Source: Heloderma charlesbogerti (Eukaryota; Chordata; Lepidosauria; Squamata; Helodermatidae). From it: a stretch of 64,000 nucleotides of DNA. Shown here one piece after another: positions 55,398-64,000 of this stretch. The notes under the pieces were generated by a model. It saw nothing but the letters and a program-made list of their open reading frames with translations. It was not told the DNA's origin and did not search any database. A program made the translations under genes and the position numbers. Numbering within the stretch: the stretch's first letter is position 1; every line of letters starts with the position of its first letter. The stretch lies in NCBI GenBank assembly GCA_026122225.1, contig JANEZZ010000399.1, forward strand, positions 3,048,001 through 3,112,000. The letters run 5' to 3'.

Positions 55398-55917
55398 TGT
55401 CAAGGGCTCCTTGGAGGCCTTTCTCAGTCTAATCCAGTAGCCAAGTCCAGACACAGACAGAGGGATTCTTTTCAAAGCTTTATTCCTCTTTTACAACTTA
55501 ACTCCACTGTTAGCAACTAGATATGAGCAGCAGAGTACCTATGCCCTAAGTTGGAACGGTTGGTCCCCGTTTGAAAGGGAATCACTGGCAGACCCTGAAC
55601 TTAAGGGCTAGGGAAAGTCCCTCCCCTTTTCCCTTGGGTCCTCTGGGCGCAACCATTGTTTGCGTGCCAACCGGGCACTATGCCTCCTTTCTGCGCCCTC
55701 CATTTGGCGCTGCTCTCGGCGTCGCGCGTCCAGCAAGTCTGCTTCCCGCGCTCTGTCACTCCCAGGACTGCTATCTAAGCTAGGAAAGCCAGTGGGAGGG
55801 ATCTCCGTCAGCTGTTGGCCCTGGGAAAGATGAGCGCGCTCCTCTCCCAGGAGCGACCCCTCTTCCTCAGAATCAGAACTACTCTGGGATTTTATGGGCT
55901 CAGTGTCCACCCTGACA
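55398..55917 (-). mobile_element. Solo LTR (520 bp) with 5-bp TSD
   Basis: The ends are TGTCA...TGACA and exact 5-bp TSDs 'gtgat' lie at 55393-55397 and 55918-55922, as expected for an integrase-inserted LTR element reduced by LTR-LTR recombination. A polyadenylation signal AATAAA on the minus strand (55479-55484) sets the orientation. No internal domain flanks it. Gypsy- or ERV-type both fit; family undecided. The upstream 320 bp is GC-rich and carries a 100-codon open frame. Confidence 0.85.
55608..55910 (-). CDS. Open frame inside the solo LTR (uncertain)
   Basis: The 100-codon frame starts eight bases inside the LTR 5' end (in its transcriptional sense) and covers most of the presumed U3. 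The product would be acidic and serine-rich at first ('SQSSSDSEEEGSLLGEE') and arginine-rich later ('DARRREQRQMEGAERRHSAR'). I recognise no domain. It may be a fossil of coding sequence reaching into the LTR, or a chance frame in GC-rich DNA. No promoter or splice evidence supports expression. Confidence 0.25.
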   Translation of the reverse strand: MDTEPIKSQSSSDSEEEGSLLGEERAHLSQGQQLTEIPPTGFPSLDSSPGSDRAREADLLDARRREQRQMEGAERRHSARLARKQWLRPEDPREKGRDFP

Positions 55918-56096
55918 GTGATTCTGTCTGATCCCAGAAATCATATTACTTTTCTTAAGAACTACTGATTTTGTACATATGCAGATTTATGCACATTTAA
56001 TGAACTGATTAGAGCAATAGGCTGAATTCCTGCCTGTCAAAGCTACGCATGTACTCACATCTATTATGTTATTGTTGTTGTTGTACAGTCGTTCAG

Positions 56097-59094
56097 TCAT
56101 GTCCGACTCTTCGTGACCCCATGGACCATAGCACGCCAGGCCTTCCTGTCCTGCGCTCTCTCCCAGAGCGTGCTCAAGTCCATATTCATTGCATCGGTGA
56201 TGCTATCTAGCCATCTCATCCTCTGCCGTCCCCTTCTCCTTTTGCCTTCAATCTTTCCCAGCATCAGGCTCTTTTCCAGGGAGTTTTCTCTTCGCATTAG
56301 GTGGCCAAAATATTTGAGCTTCAGCTTCAGTATCTGTCCTTCCAATGAGCAGTCAGGGTTGATTTCCTTTAGGATGGACTGATTTGACCTCCTTGCAGTC
56401 CAGGGGACTCGTAAGAGTCTTCTCCAGCACCACAGTTCGAAGGCATCAATTCTTCGGCGCTCAGCCTTCCTTAGAGTCCAGCTCTCACAGCCATACGTTG
56501 CTACTGGGAAAACCATAGCTTTGATTATACTAACCTTTGTCGGCAAGGTGATGTCTCTGCTTCTTACGATGCTGTCTAGATTTGCCATAGCTTTCCTCCC
56601 AAGGAGCAAGTGTCTTTTAATTTCATGGCTACAGTCACCGTCTGCGGTGATTTTGGAGCACAAGAAAATAAAATCTGTCACTGCTTCCATTTCTTCCCCT
56701 TCTATATGCCAGGAAGTGATGGGACCAGATGCCATGATTTTAGTTTTTTTTAAACTTAAAACTAAGTTTCAAACCCGCTTTTGCACTCTCCACTTTCACC
56801 CTCAGCAAGAGGCTCTTTAGATTCTCTTCGCTTTCTGCCATTAGGGTGGTATCATCTGCGTATCTGAGGTTGTTGATAATTCCCCCGGCCATCTTAATTC
56901 CGACCTGTGATTCATCCAACCCGGCGTTTCTCATGAAGTACTCTGCATATAAATAAATAAGCAGGGTGACAATATGCAGCCTTGTTGTACTCCTTTCCCA
57001 ATTTTGAACCAATCAGTTGTTCCATGTCCGGTTCTTACTGTTGCTTCTTGACCCTCGTACATGTTTCTCAGGAGACAGGTAAGGTGGTCTGGTACTCCCA
57101 TCACTTTAAGAATTTGCCACAGTTTGTTGTGATCCACACAATCAAAGGCTTTAGCATAGTCAATGAAGCAGAAATAGATGTTTTTCTGGAATTCTCTTGC
57201 TTTCTCCATGATCCAGCGAATGTTGGCGATTTGATCTCTAGTTCCTCTGCCTCTTCGAAACCCAGCTTGTACTTCCGGTAGTTCTCAGTTTGCATACTGC
57301 TGAAGCCTAGCTTGTAGGATTTTGAGCATCACCTTGCTGGCACGTGAAATGAGCACAATTGTACGGTAGTTTGAACACTCCTTGGCATTGCCCTTCTTTG
57401 GAATTGGAATGTAAACTGACCTTTTCCAGTCTTGTGGCCATTGTTGAGTGTTCCAAATGTGTTGGCATATTGAGTGCAGCACTTTAACAGCATCCTCTTT
57501 TAGGATCTTAAATAGCTCAGCTGGAATACTGTCATCTCTGCTAGCTTTGTTGTTAGTCATGCTTCCTAAGGCCCACTTGACTTCACTCTCTAGGATGTCT
57601 GGCTCAAGTTCAGTGACCGCACTATCATGGCTATCAGGGACATTCAGATCTTTCCTGTACAGTTCTTCTGTGTATTCTTTCCACCTCTTCTTAATCTCAT
57701 CTGCTTCTGTTAGGTGCCTGCCTGCTTTGTCCTTCATCATGCCCGTCTTTGCACAAAACATTCCCTTGAGATCTCCAGTTTTCTTGAAGAGATCTCTAGT
57801 CTTTCCCATTCTGTTGTTTTCTTCGATTTCTTTGCATTGTTCATGTAAGAAGGCCTTCTTGTCTCTCCTTGCTATTCCCTGGAACTCTGCATTCAGTTGG
57901 GTATATCTTCCCCTTTCTCCCTTGCTTTTCTCTTCCCTTCTTTCCTCAGCTACTTGTAAAGCCTCATCAGACAGCCACTTTGCTTTCTTGCATTTCTTTT
58001 TCTTTGGGATGGATTGAGTTGCTGCCTCCTGAACAATGATACGAACCTCCATCCATAGTTCCTCAGGCACTCTGTCTATCAGGTCTAATCCCTGAAATCT
58101 ATTCCTCACCTCCACTGTATTTTCATAAGAGATAAGATTGAGGTCATACCTGAATGGTTTAGTGGTTTTCCCTACGTTCTTCAATTTAAGCCAAAAAGTT
58201 TGCGATAAGAAGCTCATGATCTGAGCCACAGTCAGCTCCAGGTCTTGTTTTGACTGACTGTATAGAGCTTCTCCATCTTTGGCTGCAAAGGACATAATCA
58301 ATCTGATTTCGATATTGACCATCTGGTGATGTCCATGTGTAGAGTCGCCTCTTGTGCTGTTGGAAAAGAGTGTTTGCTATGATCAGCGTGTTCTCTTGGC
58401 AAAACGCGATTAGCCTTTGTTCTGCTTCATTTTGTACACCAAGGCCATGCTTGCCTATTATCCCGGTGATTTCTTGACTTCCTACTTTAGCATTCCAATC
58501 CCCTGTGATGAAGAGGACATCATTTTTTGGTGTTAGTTCTAGAAGGTGTTGCAGGTCTTTATAGAACCGATCAACCTCAGCTTCTTCGACATCAGTGGTT
58601 GGGGCACAGACTTGAATTACTGTGATGTTGAATGGTTTGCCTTGGATTCGTACTGAGATCATTCTGTCGTTTTTGAGATTGTACCCCAGTACTGCTTTTC
58701 CCACCCTTTTGTTGACTATGAGTGCTACTCCATTTCTTCTAAGGGATTCTTGCCCACAGTAGTAGATATAATGGTCACCTGAATTAAATTTGCCCATGCC
58801 TGTCCATTTTAGTTCGTTGATTCCCAAGATGTCAATGTTCAATCTTGCCATGTCATGTTTGACCACGTCCAGCTTACCTTGATTCATTGATCTGACATTC
58901 CAGGTTCCTAAACAATATTGTTCTTTACAGCATTGGACTTTCTTTTCACCACCAGACACATCCACAGCTGAGTGTCCTTTCGGCTTTGGCCGAGCCGCTT
59001 CACTCTTTCTGGAGCTACTTGGAAATTCTCTCTGCTCTTCCCCAGTAGTATATTGGACACCTTCCGACCGGAGGGGCTCATCTTCCGGCGTCAT
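56097..59094 (-). pseudogene. BovB pol (APE endonuclease + RT), four lesions
   Basis: The ATG at 59094 starts 'MTPEDEPLRSEGVQ'. Endonuclease blocks: 'GTWNVRSMNQGK', 'NELKW', 'FITGDWNAKVG', 'RNQIDYVLCSQRW' and 'SDHELL'. RT blocks: 'NNKASRDDSIPAELFK', 'AGFEEAEELE'-side shadow excluded, 'FIDYAKAFDCVDHNKLW' and YADD (56851-56862). Lesions: a +1 change near 58190-58200; a TGA at 57285-57287 where the copy at 36-38 kb has CGA (CpG decay); a 1-base deletion near 56950; an insertion near 56750. The enzyme would nick DNA and copy its own RNA at the nick, but cannot be made intact here. Confidence 0.92.
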
Positions 59095-59241
59095 CTTTTT
59101 TTAGCCTTGTTATACGTTCCATGAGGTTTTCATGGCAAGAATACTGGAGTGGGTTGCCATTTCCTTCTCCAGTGGACCACATTTTGTCAGAACTCTCCAC
59201 CATGACCTGTCCGTCTTCGGTGGCCCTGCATGGCATAGCTT

Positions 59242-59289
59242 ATGGCTTCACTGAGTTACGCAAGCCCCTTCGCCACAAGGCAGTGATCC
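59242..59289 (-). promoter_or_regulatory. BovB 5'-UTR motif, possible ribozyme or promoter element
   Basis: Starting ten bases from the element 5' end, the minus strand reads 'ggatcactgccttgt', 'ggcgaaggggcttgcgt' and 'ctcagtgaagccat'. Nearly the same series lies 12 bases from the 5' end of the unrelated LINE at 46507 (46518-46581). RTE-group LINEs are among those reported to carry HDV-like self-cleaving ribozymes at their 5' ends; whether this is one is inference. Confidence 0.4.
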
Positions 59290-59325
59290 ATGAAGGAGCA
59301 CATCTATTATAGCTTCCTTTTATCC

Positions 59326-59461
59326 CAGGGTGAGCAACCTGGTACCTTCCATTTGTTTGGGACTACAATTCCCAGTTCTTGACCACAGGCCATGCTGGAT
59401 GGGGTTGATGCGAGTTGTATTCCAAAACATCAATAGAACACCAGGTTGCCTATCCCTGCAG
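59326..59461. mobile_element. hAT-like MITE adjacent to BovB
   Basis: The ends are 'cagggtgagcaacctgg' and 'ccaggttgcctatccctg'. 'ttttatcc' occurs at 59318-59325 and again at 59462-59469, three bases beyond the apparent right end. The element lies only 15 bases past the BovB right TSD. Confidence 0.7.
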
Positions 59462-59714
59462 TTTTATCCAACCATTACATAAATGAAAACTAGATGTTCA
59501 TTTTTATTTACCAAGTTTCTAGACCTCATAGCCATGAGAAAAATTCTGAAACATAGATTCTCTCTGCTTGTTTGAATATTTCAGTCATTTTACAGTCCAT
59601 TGGATTTTACTATATTCTTAAACTACATTTATGTGATGTTTTGAATGGTGGACATGTTTTGAATAAATAAATGTCCCAAAGCCTAAAAAAATCATCTTCT
59701 CAAACCTGAACAAT

Positions 59715-60120
59715 TTTATACATTTCATTTCATTTTCATTTATTTCATTTCTATACTGCCCAATAGCCAAAGCTCTCTGGGAGGTTCACCAAAATTAGAA
59801 AACAAAAACTTAATATAAAAACTTTAACATACAAAATTTAAAAACCATTTAAAACAGCTATAAAACAGTTACAATAAGATACTGAGACCTGATAAAACAA
59901 CTGACATTAAAAATCCCATCAAATGCCTGGGAGTAGAGGACAGCCTTAACTTGGTGCTGAAAAGATGACAATGATGGTGACAGGTGGACCTCAGTAGGTA
60001 GAGTGTTCAACAATGGGGGGCCACCACCAAGAAGGCCCTCTCCCTTGTTGCCACCCTCTGAGCCTCCCTCAAAGGAGGCCCTCACAGGAGGGCCTCAGAT
60101 TATGAGCATAGTATACAGGT
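59715..60120 (-). mobile_element. L2-clade LINE, C-terminus and 3' UTR
   Basis: The minus-strand frame (60085-59858) includes 'LLGGGPPLLNTLPTEVHLSPSL' followed by 'FQHQVKAVLYSQAF', the L2 C-terminal block. The AT-rich 3' UTR and a tail (reverse complement of 'atttctatactgcccaatag') follow to 59715. Confidence 0.7.
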
Positions 60121-60124
60121 AAGT

Positions 60125-60690
60125 ATACATCAGCCCTATGAACATGTTTTAGTTGATGCAAATGAAATCAGTCAAACTGAATCAACCATAAGAACAGACG
60201 TTTTCCCCATGTTGGGATGATAAATGCAACAGTAGTGCTTCCAATGGTGGAGCCACAGTTTATTCTGAGACTGCCCAGAGCGAGTGAATGGAGCAAATGA
60301 AGGGGTGCCTCCATGCATGTCTTCCTCCACCCTCCTTTTCCATTCCTTGTCTCACCTGGTTTTCAGTTTTTTCCCTCTCAGCGCTCCATTAGCATCACAT
60401 CACTGCGCATATTCATTCTTCACTGGACTGTTTTTTTCTTCATTATTTTTTGCACCTCTGTAAACCTCCGCATTATTCTGAACTTCTTGTTACCTCACTC
60501 TTGTGCATGGCTGTTGGTATTTTGGCTACTTAAGCAATGGCACTCAGAGAACTGAACCAGAAATTGAATACATGAGGATGATCCAATCATTCCTGATGCA
60601 GAGACATGGCAGAACTGCTCCTACCACCACCACCACCACCACCACCACAGAAAGCTAACTTGAAGGAGGCAGGACCAGAAGTCTGAATCA
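60125..60690. other. Repeat-poor stretch with (CCA)n
   Basis: A (CCA)n microsatellite lies at 60623-60649. No gene or other repeat is supported. Confidence 0.45.
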
Positions 60691-60704
60691 TGGATAAATG
60701 TCTT

Positions 60705-60815
60705 CGCCAGCCTGGTGCCCTCCAGATGGTTTGGACTACAACTCCCAGCATACCTGAACACTTATCATGCTGGCTGGAGCTGATGGGCAAATTATCTGGA
60801 GGGAACTGGGTTGGG
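60705..60815. mobile_element. Short hAT-like MITE, decayed
   Basis: 'cagcctggtgccctccagatgg', 'actacaactcccagcat' and 'gctggctggagctgatgggc' are in the order of the short hAT MITEs listed here. The ends and TSD are unclear. Confidence 0.55.
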
Positions 60816-60819
60816 TCTA

Positions 60820-61418
60820 TACATGTAGAGGCAGCCTTCTCTAGTACCAGCTTTGCAGGAACTTGTCTTTATTCAATTTATTCCTCATTGCCTAGTCATA
60901 GTTCTCTCACAGCACAGAGTTTGGGAACTGCTGTACTGTATAGCTTTCCCTAGTTCCCACTTGAAATTTCACTATATAAACAAGTGCTAACTCAGAAAAA
61001 ATAACTCTGCTTACTGGTTTACAGTAGTGCTTCTGACAGCAACTGAAATATATTTCCACTAGAAATTTTCCATTCCAAGACTCCAAGGACCTATATATTG
61101 ACACATCTATAACATGCAAATATGTACACACAAATCACTAGAAATGTGAATGTGTGCTCTGAACACCCATTCTGCACACAGACCTTTGGTAGCCAAAGAA
61201 ATATGAATGCTGAGGAAAGTGTCAGCTTAGGAAGGAGGAGCTGAGAAACAGGAGAAAGAAAAACATATAATTGATGGACTGACAGATTGTTGTTGAAAGC
61301 TCTGATTAATTCTCCCATATATAAGGAGTGGTTATTTTAAAGTTAGTAACTTTGAAGTGTGTGTCCCTCCACACAATTCTCCCTCTACCACGTGGAGAAT
61401 TGTTTTGGTTGCTGTCCT
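60820..61418. other. Repeat-poor stretch
   Basis: No gene or recognised repeat. Confidence 0.4.
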
Positions 61419-61423
61419 GGGGA

Positions 61424-61965
61424 TGGGCCATGAGTCAGTAATAGTACACATGCTTTGCATAAAGGACGTCGAGAAACAGAAGGATTGCCAATAACAGGGG
61501 CTGGGGAAAATTCCTGATTGAAGCCTTGGAGAGCTGTGGCCAATCAGAGCAGATAATAATGGGCTAGGGGTGGACAACATCAGGTGGTCTGAAGGCCATT
61601 TTCACCTCCTGGGCCCTCCCCATGGACCACACACACACCCTGGCGGGGGTGCCAAAAACCAGACAAAAAATAATAATTTAAAAATTAAAAATGGCATCCA
61701 TACCTGGTATGGAGTGCCAAAACAGTCAAAACTAGCTTGCAAACATGCTACGTTTGACTCTCTGCGTGCTCCATAGCAGGTCCAGATACGTTTTCAAAAT
61801 GATTTTTAAAGAAATTGGGTTCCCCCACATTTTGAGGGGTGATGGGGGCCATACTGGAGGATTTCACAGGCCTCTTGAGGCCCACGGGCTGCATGTTCCC
61901 CATCCCTGGGCTAGATGCACTGACGGTCTGACTCAGTGTCAGGCAGCTTCATGTGTCTTGTTTCT
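61424..61965 (+). mobile_element. tRNA-derived SINE split by a hAT-like insertion
   Basis: The left part (61424-61567) has 'gggccatgagtcagtaatag' (head), 'acatgctttgcataaagg', 'ggctggggaaaattcctg' and 'ccttggagagctgtggcc'. The right part (61907-61965) has 'tgggctagatgcactg', 'ggtctgactcagtgtcaggc' and the 'agcttcatgtgtct' end. It is the same family as the minus-strand SINE at 7083-7275. Joining the parts across 61568-61906 restores the SINE order. Confidence 0.75.
61568..61906. mobile_element. hAT-like element nested in a SINE, exact 8-bp TSD
   Basis: Exact 'tgggctag' copies lie at 61560-61567 and 61907-61914; uninterrupted SINE copies have this once, which confirms the duplication. The ends are 'gggtggacaac' and 'gttccccatccc'. 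'tttgaggggtgatgggggcc' and 'cccacgggctgcatg' are typical inner blocks. No coding frame. Confidence 0.8.
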
Positions 61966-61969
61966 ATGC

Positions 61970-62928
61970 TTTTAGCACAACTGTAATGTTATTTCTGTAA
62001 GTCACTTTGGATGCCAGCTGGGGCAGAGAATGAGGTTCTAAATGCTTGAAGTAAACAGATAACCAAAGACCAACTTTCAGAAGGTTCAATGTGAGCCGTG
62101 CCTGTAGCCTGAAGAAACACCTTAATTTGACAAATGTTTTGATTTGGGTGGGAGTGTCCCATTTTTCAGCACCCTGTTGAAACAATATTCTATGTGAGCT
62201 GTGTTTTCCTGCTTAAAAATAACAATAATTAAATAACTCAATGTCCATGGTTTTCCTGCTCGAAGTAAAGTACATTTCTTTAAGAGGTCCACAGGACACC
62301 CTGGAGCTGGGCTGGACTACACAAGGGTGGGGACATAGGGCTTTGTTTTGGTTTTTGCATTGGCTCATGCCTGGCAGCAATACACCCTATGTATCACACC
62401 AAACAGCTAATGTGAGAAAGACTTAAAGGAATCACATTGTGGCAAACAGAACACGCAGCATTTCCTTCATAACATCCTATCCTCTGGGGTCACCCCACCC
62501 CCAATCAACAATGCAGCTTGATCTTCATAGCTGTTTGGACACCGGAGTTCCCCCAAAGCCTGAATTTTTCATTTGGAAGGTTTTAGATCCTGATATGATC
62601 TAGACATTATTTCACTTAAAAATCTGTGTGAAAGGCTCGCTGCTTCTCTCTCAACACATACATAGTTGGCTGAACTATTTATTTAAACCAAGTGGGGCCT
62701 GCAACAAAATGCTCCTGCTCAGATTCCAGCTGGACAGACAGGCACTCTTCCAGGGTACTCCCATTCTACGCCCCCATTTTCCACTTGCCCACAACTACCA
62801 GTCGGCATTCTCTGGGCCACTGGGCTGTTGTAGGGGTTCCTCCCTTTGGTTTTTTTCCCTACAGTTTTGTACTTCTGCAAACCCTTGGGCTCCCCTTGTG
62901 TATGCATGCTGCTGTTTTGGCTATATGT
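61970..62928. other. Repeat-poor stretch
   Basis: No gene or recognised repeat; open frames here (such as 62628-62951 plus) lack domains. Confidence 0.4.
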
Positions 62929-62931
62929 TAT

Positions 62932-63010
62932 TGTTGTTGTTCAGTCGTTAGGTCATGTCTGACTCTTCGTGACCCCGTGGACCATAGCACGCCAGGCCTT
63001 CCTGTCCTAA
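62932..63010 (-). mobile_element. BovB LINE, very short 3' fragment
   Basis: The (GTT)n tail, 'cagtcgttaggtcatgtctg' and 'ccatagcacgccaggcc' match the last 78 bp of BovB in minus orientation. No TSD was established. Confidence 0.85.
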
Positions 63011-63049
63011 GGAGTGGCAATTCTACTCTTTATTTCTGAATTACAGACA

Positions 63050-63128
63050 ATAGCAGAACACAGTTTTTGGGAGCTCCTCAGAGGAAGGGTGGGATAACAA
63101 TGTAAATAAATACATATATACATACATA
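63050..63128 (+). mobile_element. L2-like LINE tail grading into a microsatellite
   Basis: 'ggaagggtgggataacaatg' and (AAAT)n, followed by 'acatatatacatacatac'. Confidence 0.5.
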
Positions 63129-63267
63129 CCATTCTATAATTCAATTATTTACTGCTTGGACTAAGAGAGCAGGCTATCTACTCCCAAACGTAGCATTAGA
63201 GAGTGACAGACAGTTCCATGTTAGGTTACACAGCACTTTGCTAGAAGACCTCAGAGATGGTCTAGAC

Positions 63268-63362
63268 CAGCTATTCCCAACCTGGTGCTCTCCAGATGTG
63301 TTGGACTGCAACTCCCATAATAGCCATGCTGGCTGGGCACTATGGGAGTTTCAGTCCAATAA
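63268..63362. mobile_element. Short hAT-like MITE
   Basis: 'attcccaacctggtgctctcc', 'ttggactgcaactccc' and the inverted 'gggagtttcagtccaa' match the short hAT MITE group. The right terminus is truncated. Confidence 0.6.
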
Positions 63363-63384
63363 AGTTGCAGTCAGCTCTTTTTTT

Positions 63385-63930
63385 AGTTGAGGAACTCCTG
63401 TAACACATCACAATATCTTGCAAATCCCCAAACCCATCTATCTCACTGCCTCCTCCCACTAAAAATTGGCAATAAGTAATTTATTTAGCAATTGCAAGAT
63501 TCAAAGGCAAATGTCTACTTATTAATAATTATAACCTGGAATATTATTCAAGATGGTTGAATGAATAAACCTAACTCAAATAAATGAATCATGACATGCA
63601 CCCTGCTGCATGCTTTGTCACACCACTTGCATATAAAGATGGATGCTGAACATTCAGCATTGAAGGTTGCAAGATGCACCATGAGACTAGACCAGGTCAG
63701 ATGTTGCTCACGAACACTCCCACTCCTGGCACGGGGGTGACTGGTCAGTTGCGAGAGGGGAAAGTGAGTGTGTGCTGTGAAAGGTTGACCTATTTTGCAG
63801 AACTTCTCGTGGATGCTTATGGAATTGTGCTTAAGAAACAGAAGTCAGATGTTGCTTTACCTGTGCTTCATCAACTTCCACATGAAACATTTCCATCCCT
63901 ATGATAGAATTGCTATAGCTCTCACCACAT
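63385..63930. other. Repeat-poor stretch
   Basis: No gene or recognised repeat. A 76-codon open frame (63674-63904 plus) has no domain. Confidence 0.4.
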
Positions 63931-63939
63931 GATATGGAA

Positions 63940-64000
63940 CACTCCCCCAACCTGGCACCCTCCAGATGTTTTGGACTTCAACACTCATTAGTCCCAGCCA
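63940..64000. mobile_element. Short hAT-like MITE cut by the window end
   Basis: 'cccccaacctggcaccctcc', 'tggacttcaacactcatt' and 'gtcccagcca' are the left half of the short hAT MITE group. The rest lies beyond the window. Confidence 0.6.

Larger units (their letters stand above)
56068..59298 (-). mobile_element. Full-length BovB (RTE) LINE, 12-bp TSD
   Basis: Exact TSDs 'cacatctattat' lie at 56056-56067 and 59299-59310. The 3,231-bp element includes a 5' UTR of about 204 nt, one pol reading frame (endonuclease, RT, C-terminal domain) and a 3' end with a (GTT)n/(AAC)n tail, so it is full length for BovB. Four lesions break the frame. Three other BovB pieces are in the window (36486-38044, 45084-45366, 62932-63010). 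Confidence 0.95.

Noticed and set aside
57448..58017. 189-codon plus-strand open frame with hydrophobic stretches
   Set aside because: It is the antisense shadow of the minus-strand BovB pol, which has clear RT and endonuclease motifs.

Overview
This window looks like non-coding chromosomal DNA (intergenic or intronic) from a squamate reptile, most likely a lizard. The main evidence is a Sauria-type SINE with an intact target-site duplication (TSD). It sits beside four copies of the BovB (RTE) LINE, several L2- and CR1-like LINEs, and many hAT-like elements beginning TAGGGAT or CAGGGATGGG. I found no host exon chain, rRNA, tRNA gene or CRISPR array. Every long protein-like reading frame I can explain belongs to a retrotransposon.

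Layout. 1-13.7 kb: L2 and CR1-like fragments, short hAT-like MITEs, a tRNA-derived SINE and fairly repeat-poor sequence. 13.7-19.4 kb: an L2 copy split by a 959-bp foldback hAT-like element, two hairpin MITEs and a second L2 fragment. 22.3-29.4 kb: two CpG-rich hAT-like elements of one family, in opposite orientation, each with an exact 8-bp TSD and arrays of about 30-bp palindromes. 30.6-32.2 kb: a minus-strand L2 with much of its reverse transcriptase. 34.1-38.5 kb: a foldback element, the Sauria SINE, an L2 3' end, a 5'-truncated BovB with a 12-bp TSD and a tRNA-headed SINE. 38.5-46.5 kb: mostly repeat-poor, with a hairpin MITE, a small hAT-like element and a short BovB tail. 46.5-50.4 kb: a full-length but inactivated second LINE, with endonuclease, reverse transcriptase and a C-terminal CCHH finger, perhaps Vingi/Ingi-related. 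55.4-59.3 kb: a solo LTR with a 5-bp TSD, then a full-length (3,231 bp) minus-strand BovB with a 12-bp TSD and four frame-breaking lesions. 59.3-64 kb: more L2 and hAT-like debris, including a SINE split by a hAT-like element.

How the parts relate. The Sauria SINE ends in a BovB-like 3' tail, which fits mobilisation by BovB enzymes. Short hairpin and TIR elements have no coding capacity and would have needed transposases encoded elsewhere. The most unusual structures are the nested palindromes at 22.6-23.07 kb, a 5'-UTR motif shared by the two unrelated full-length LINEs, and a pair of old diverged repeats (about 4.06-4.9 kb and 28.24-28.77 kb) that I cannot assign to a family. All boundaries and identities were read by eye; family names are assignments from memory of the families, not database results.
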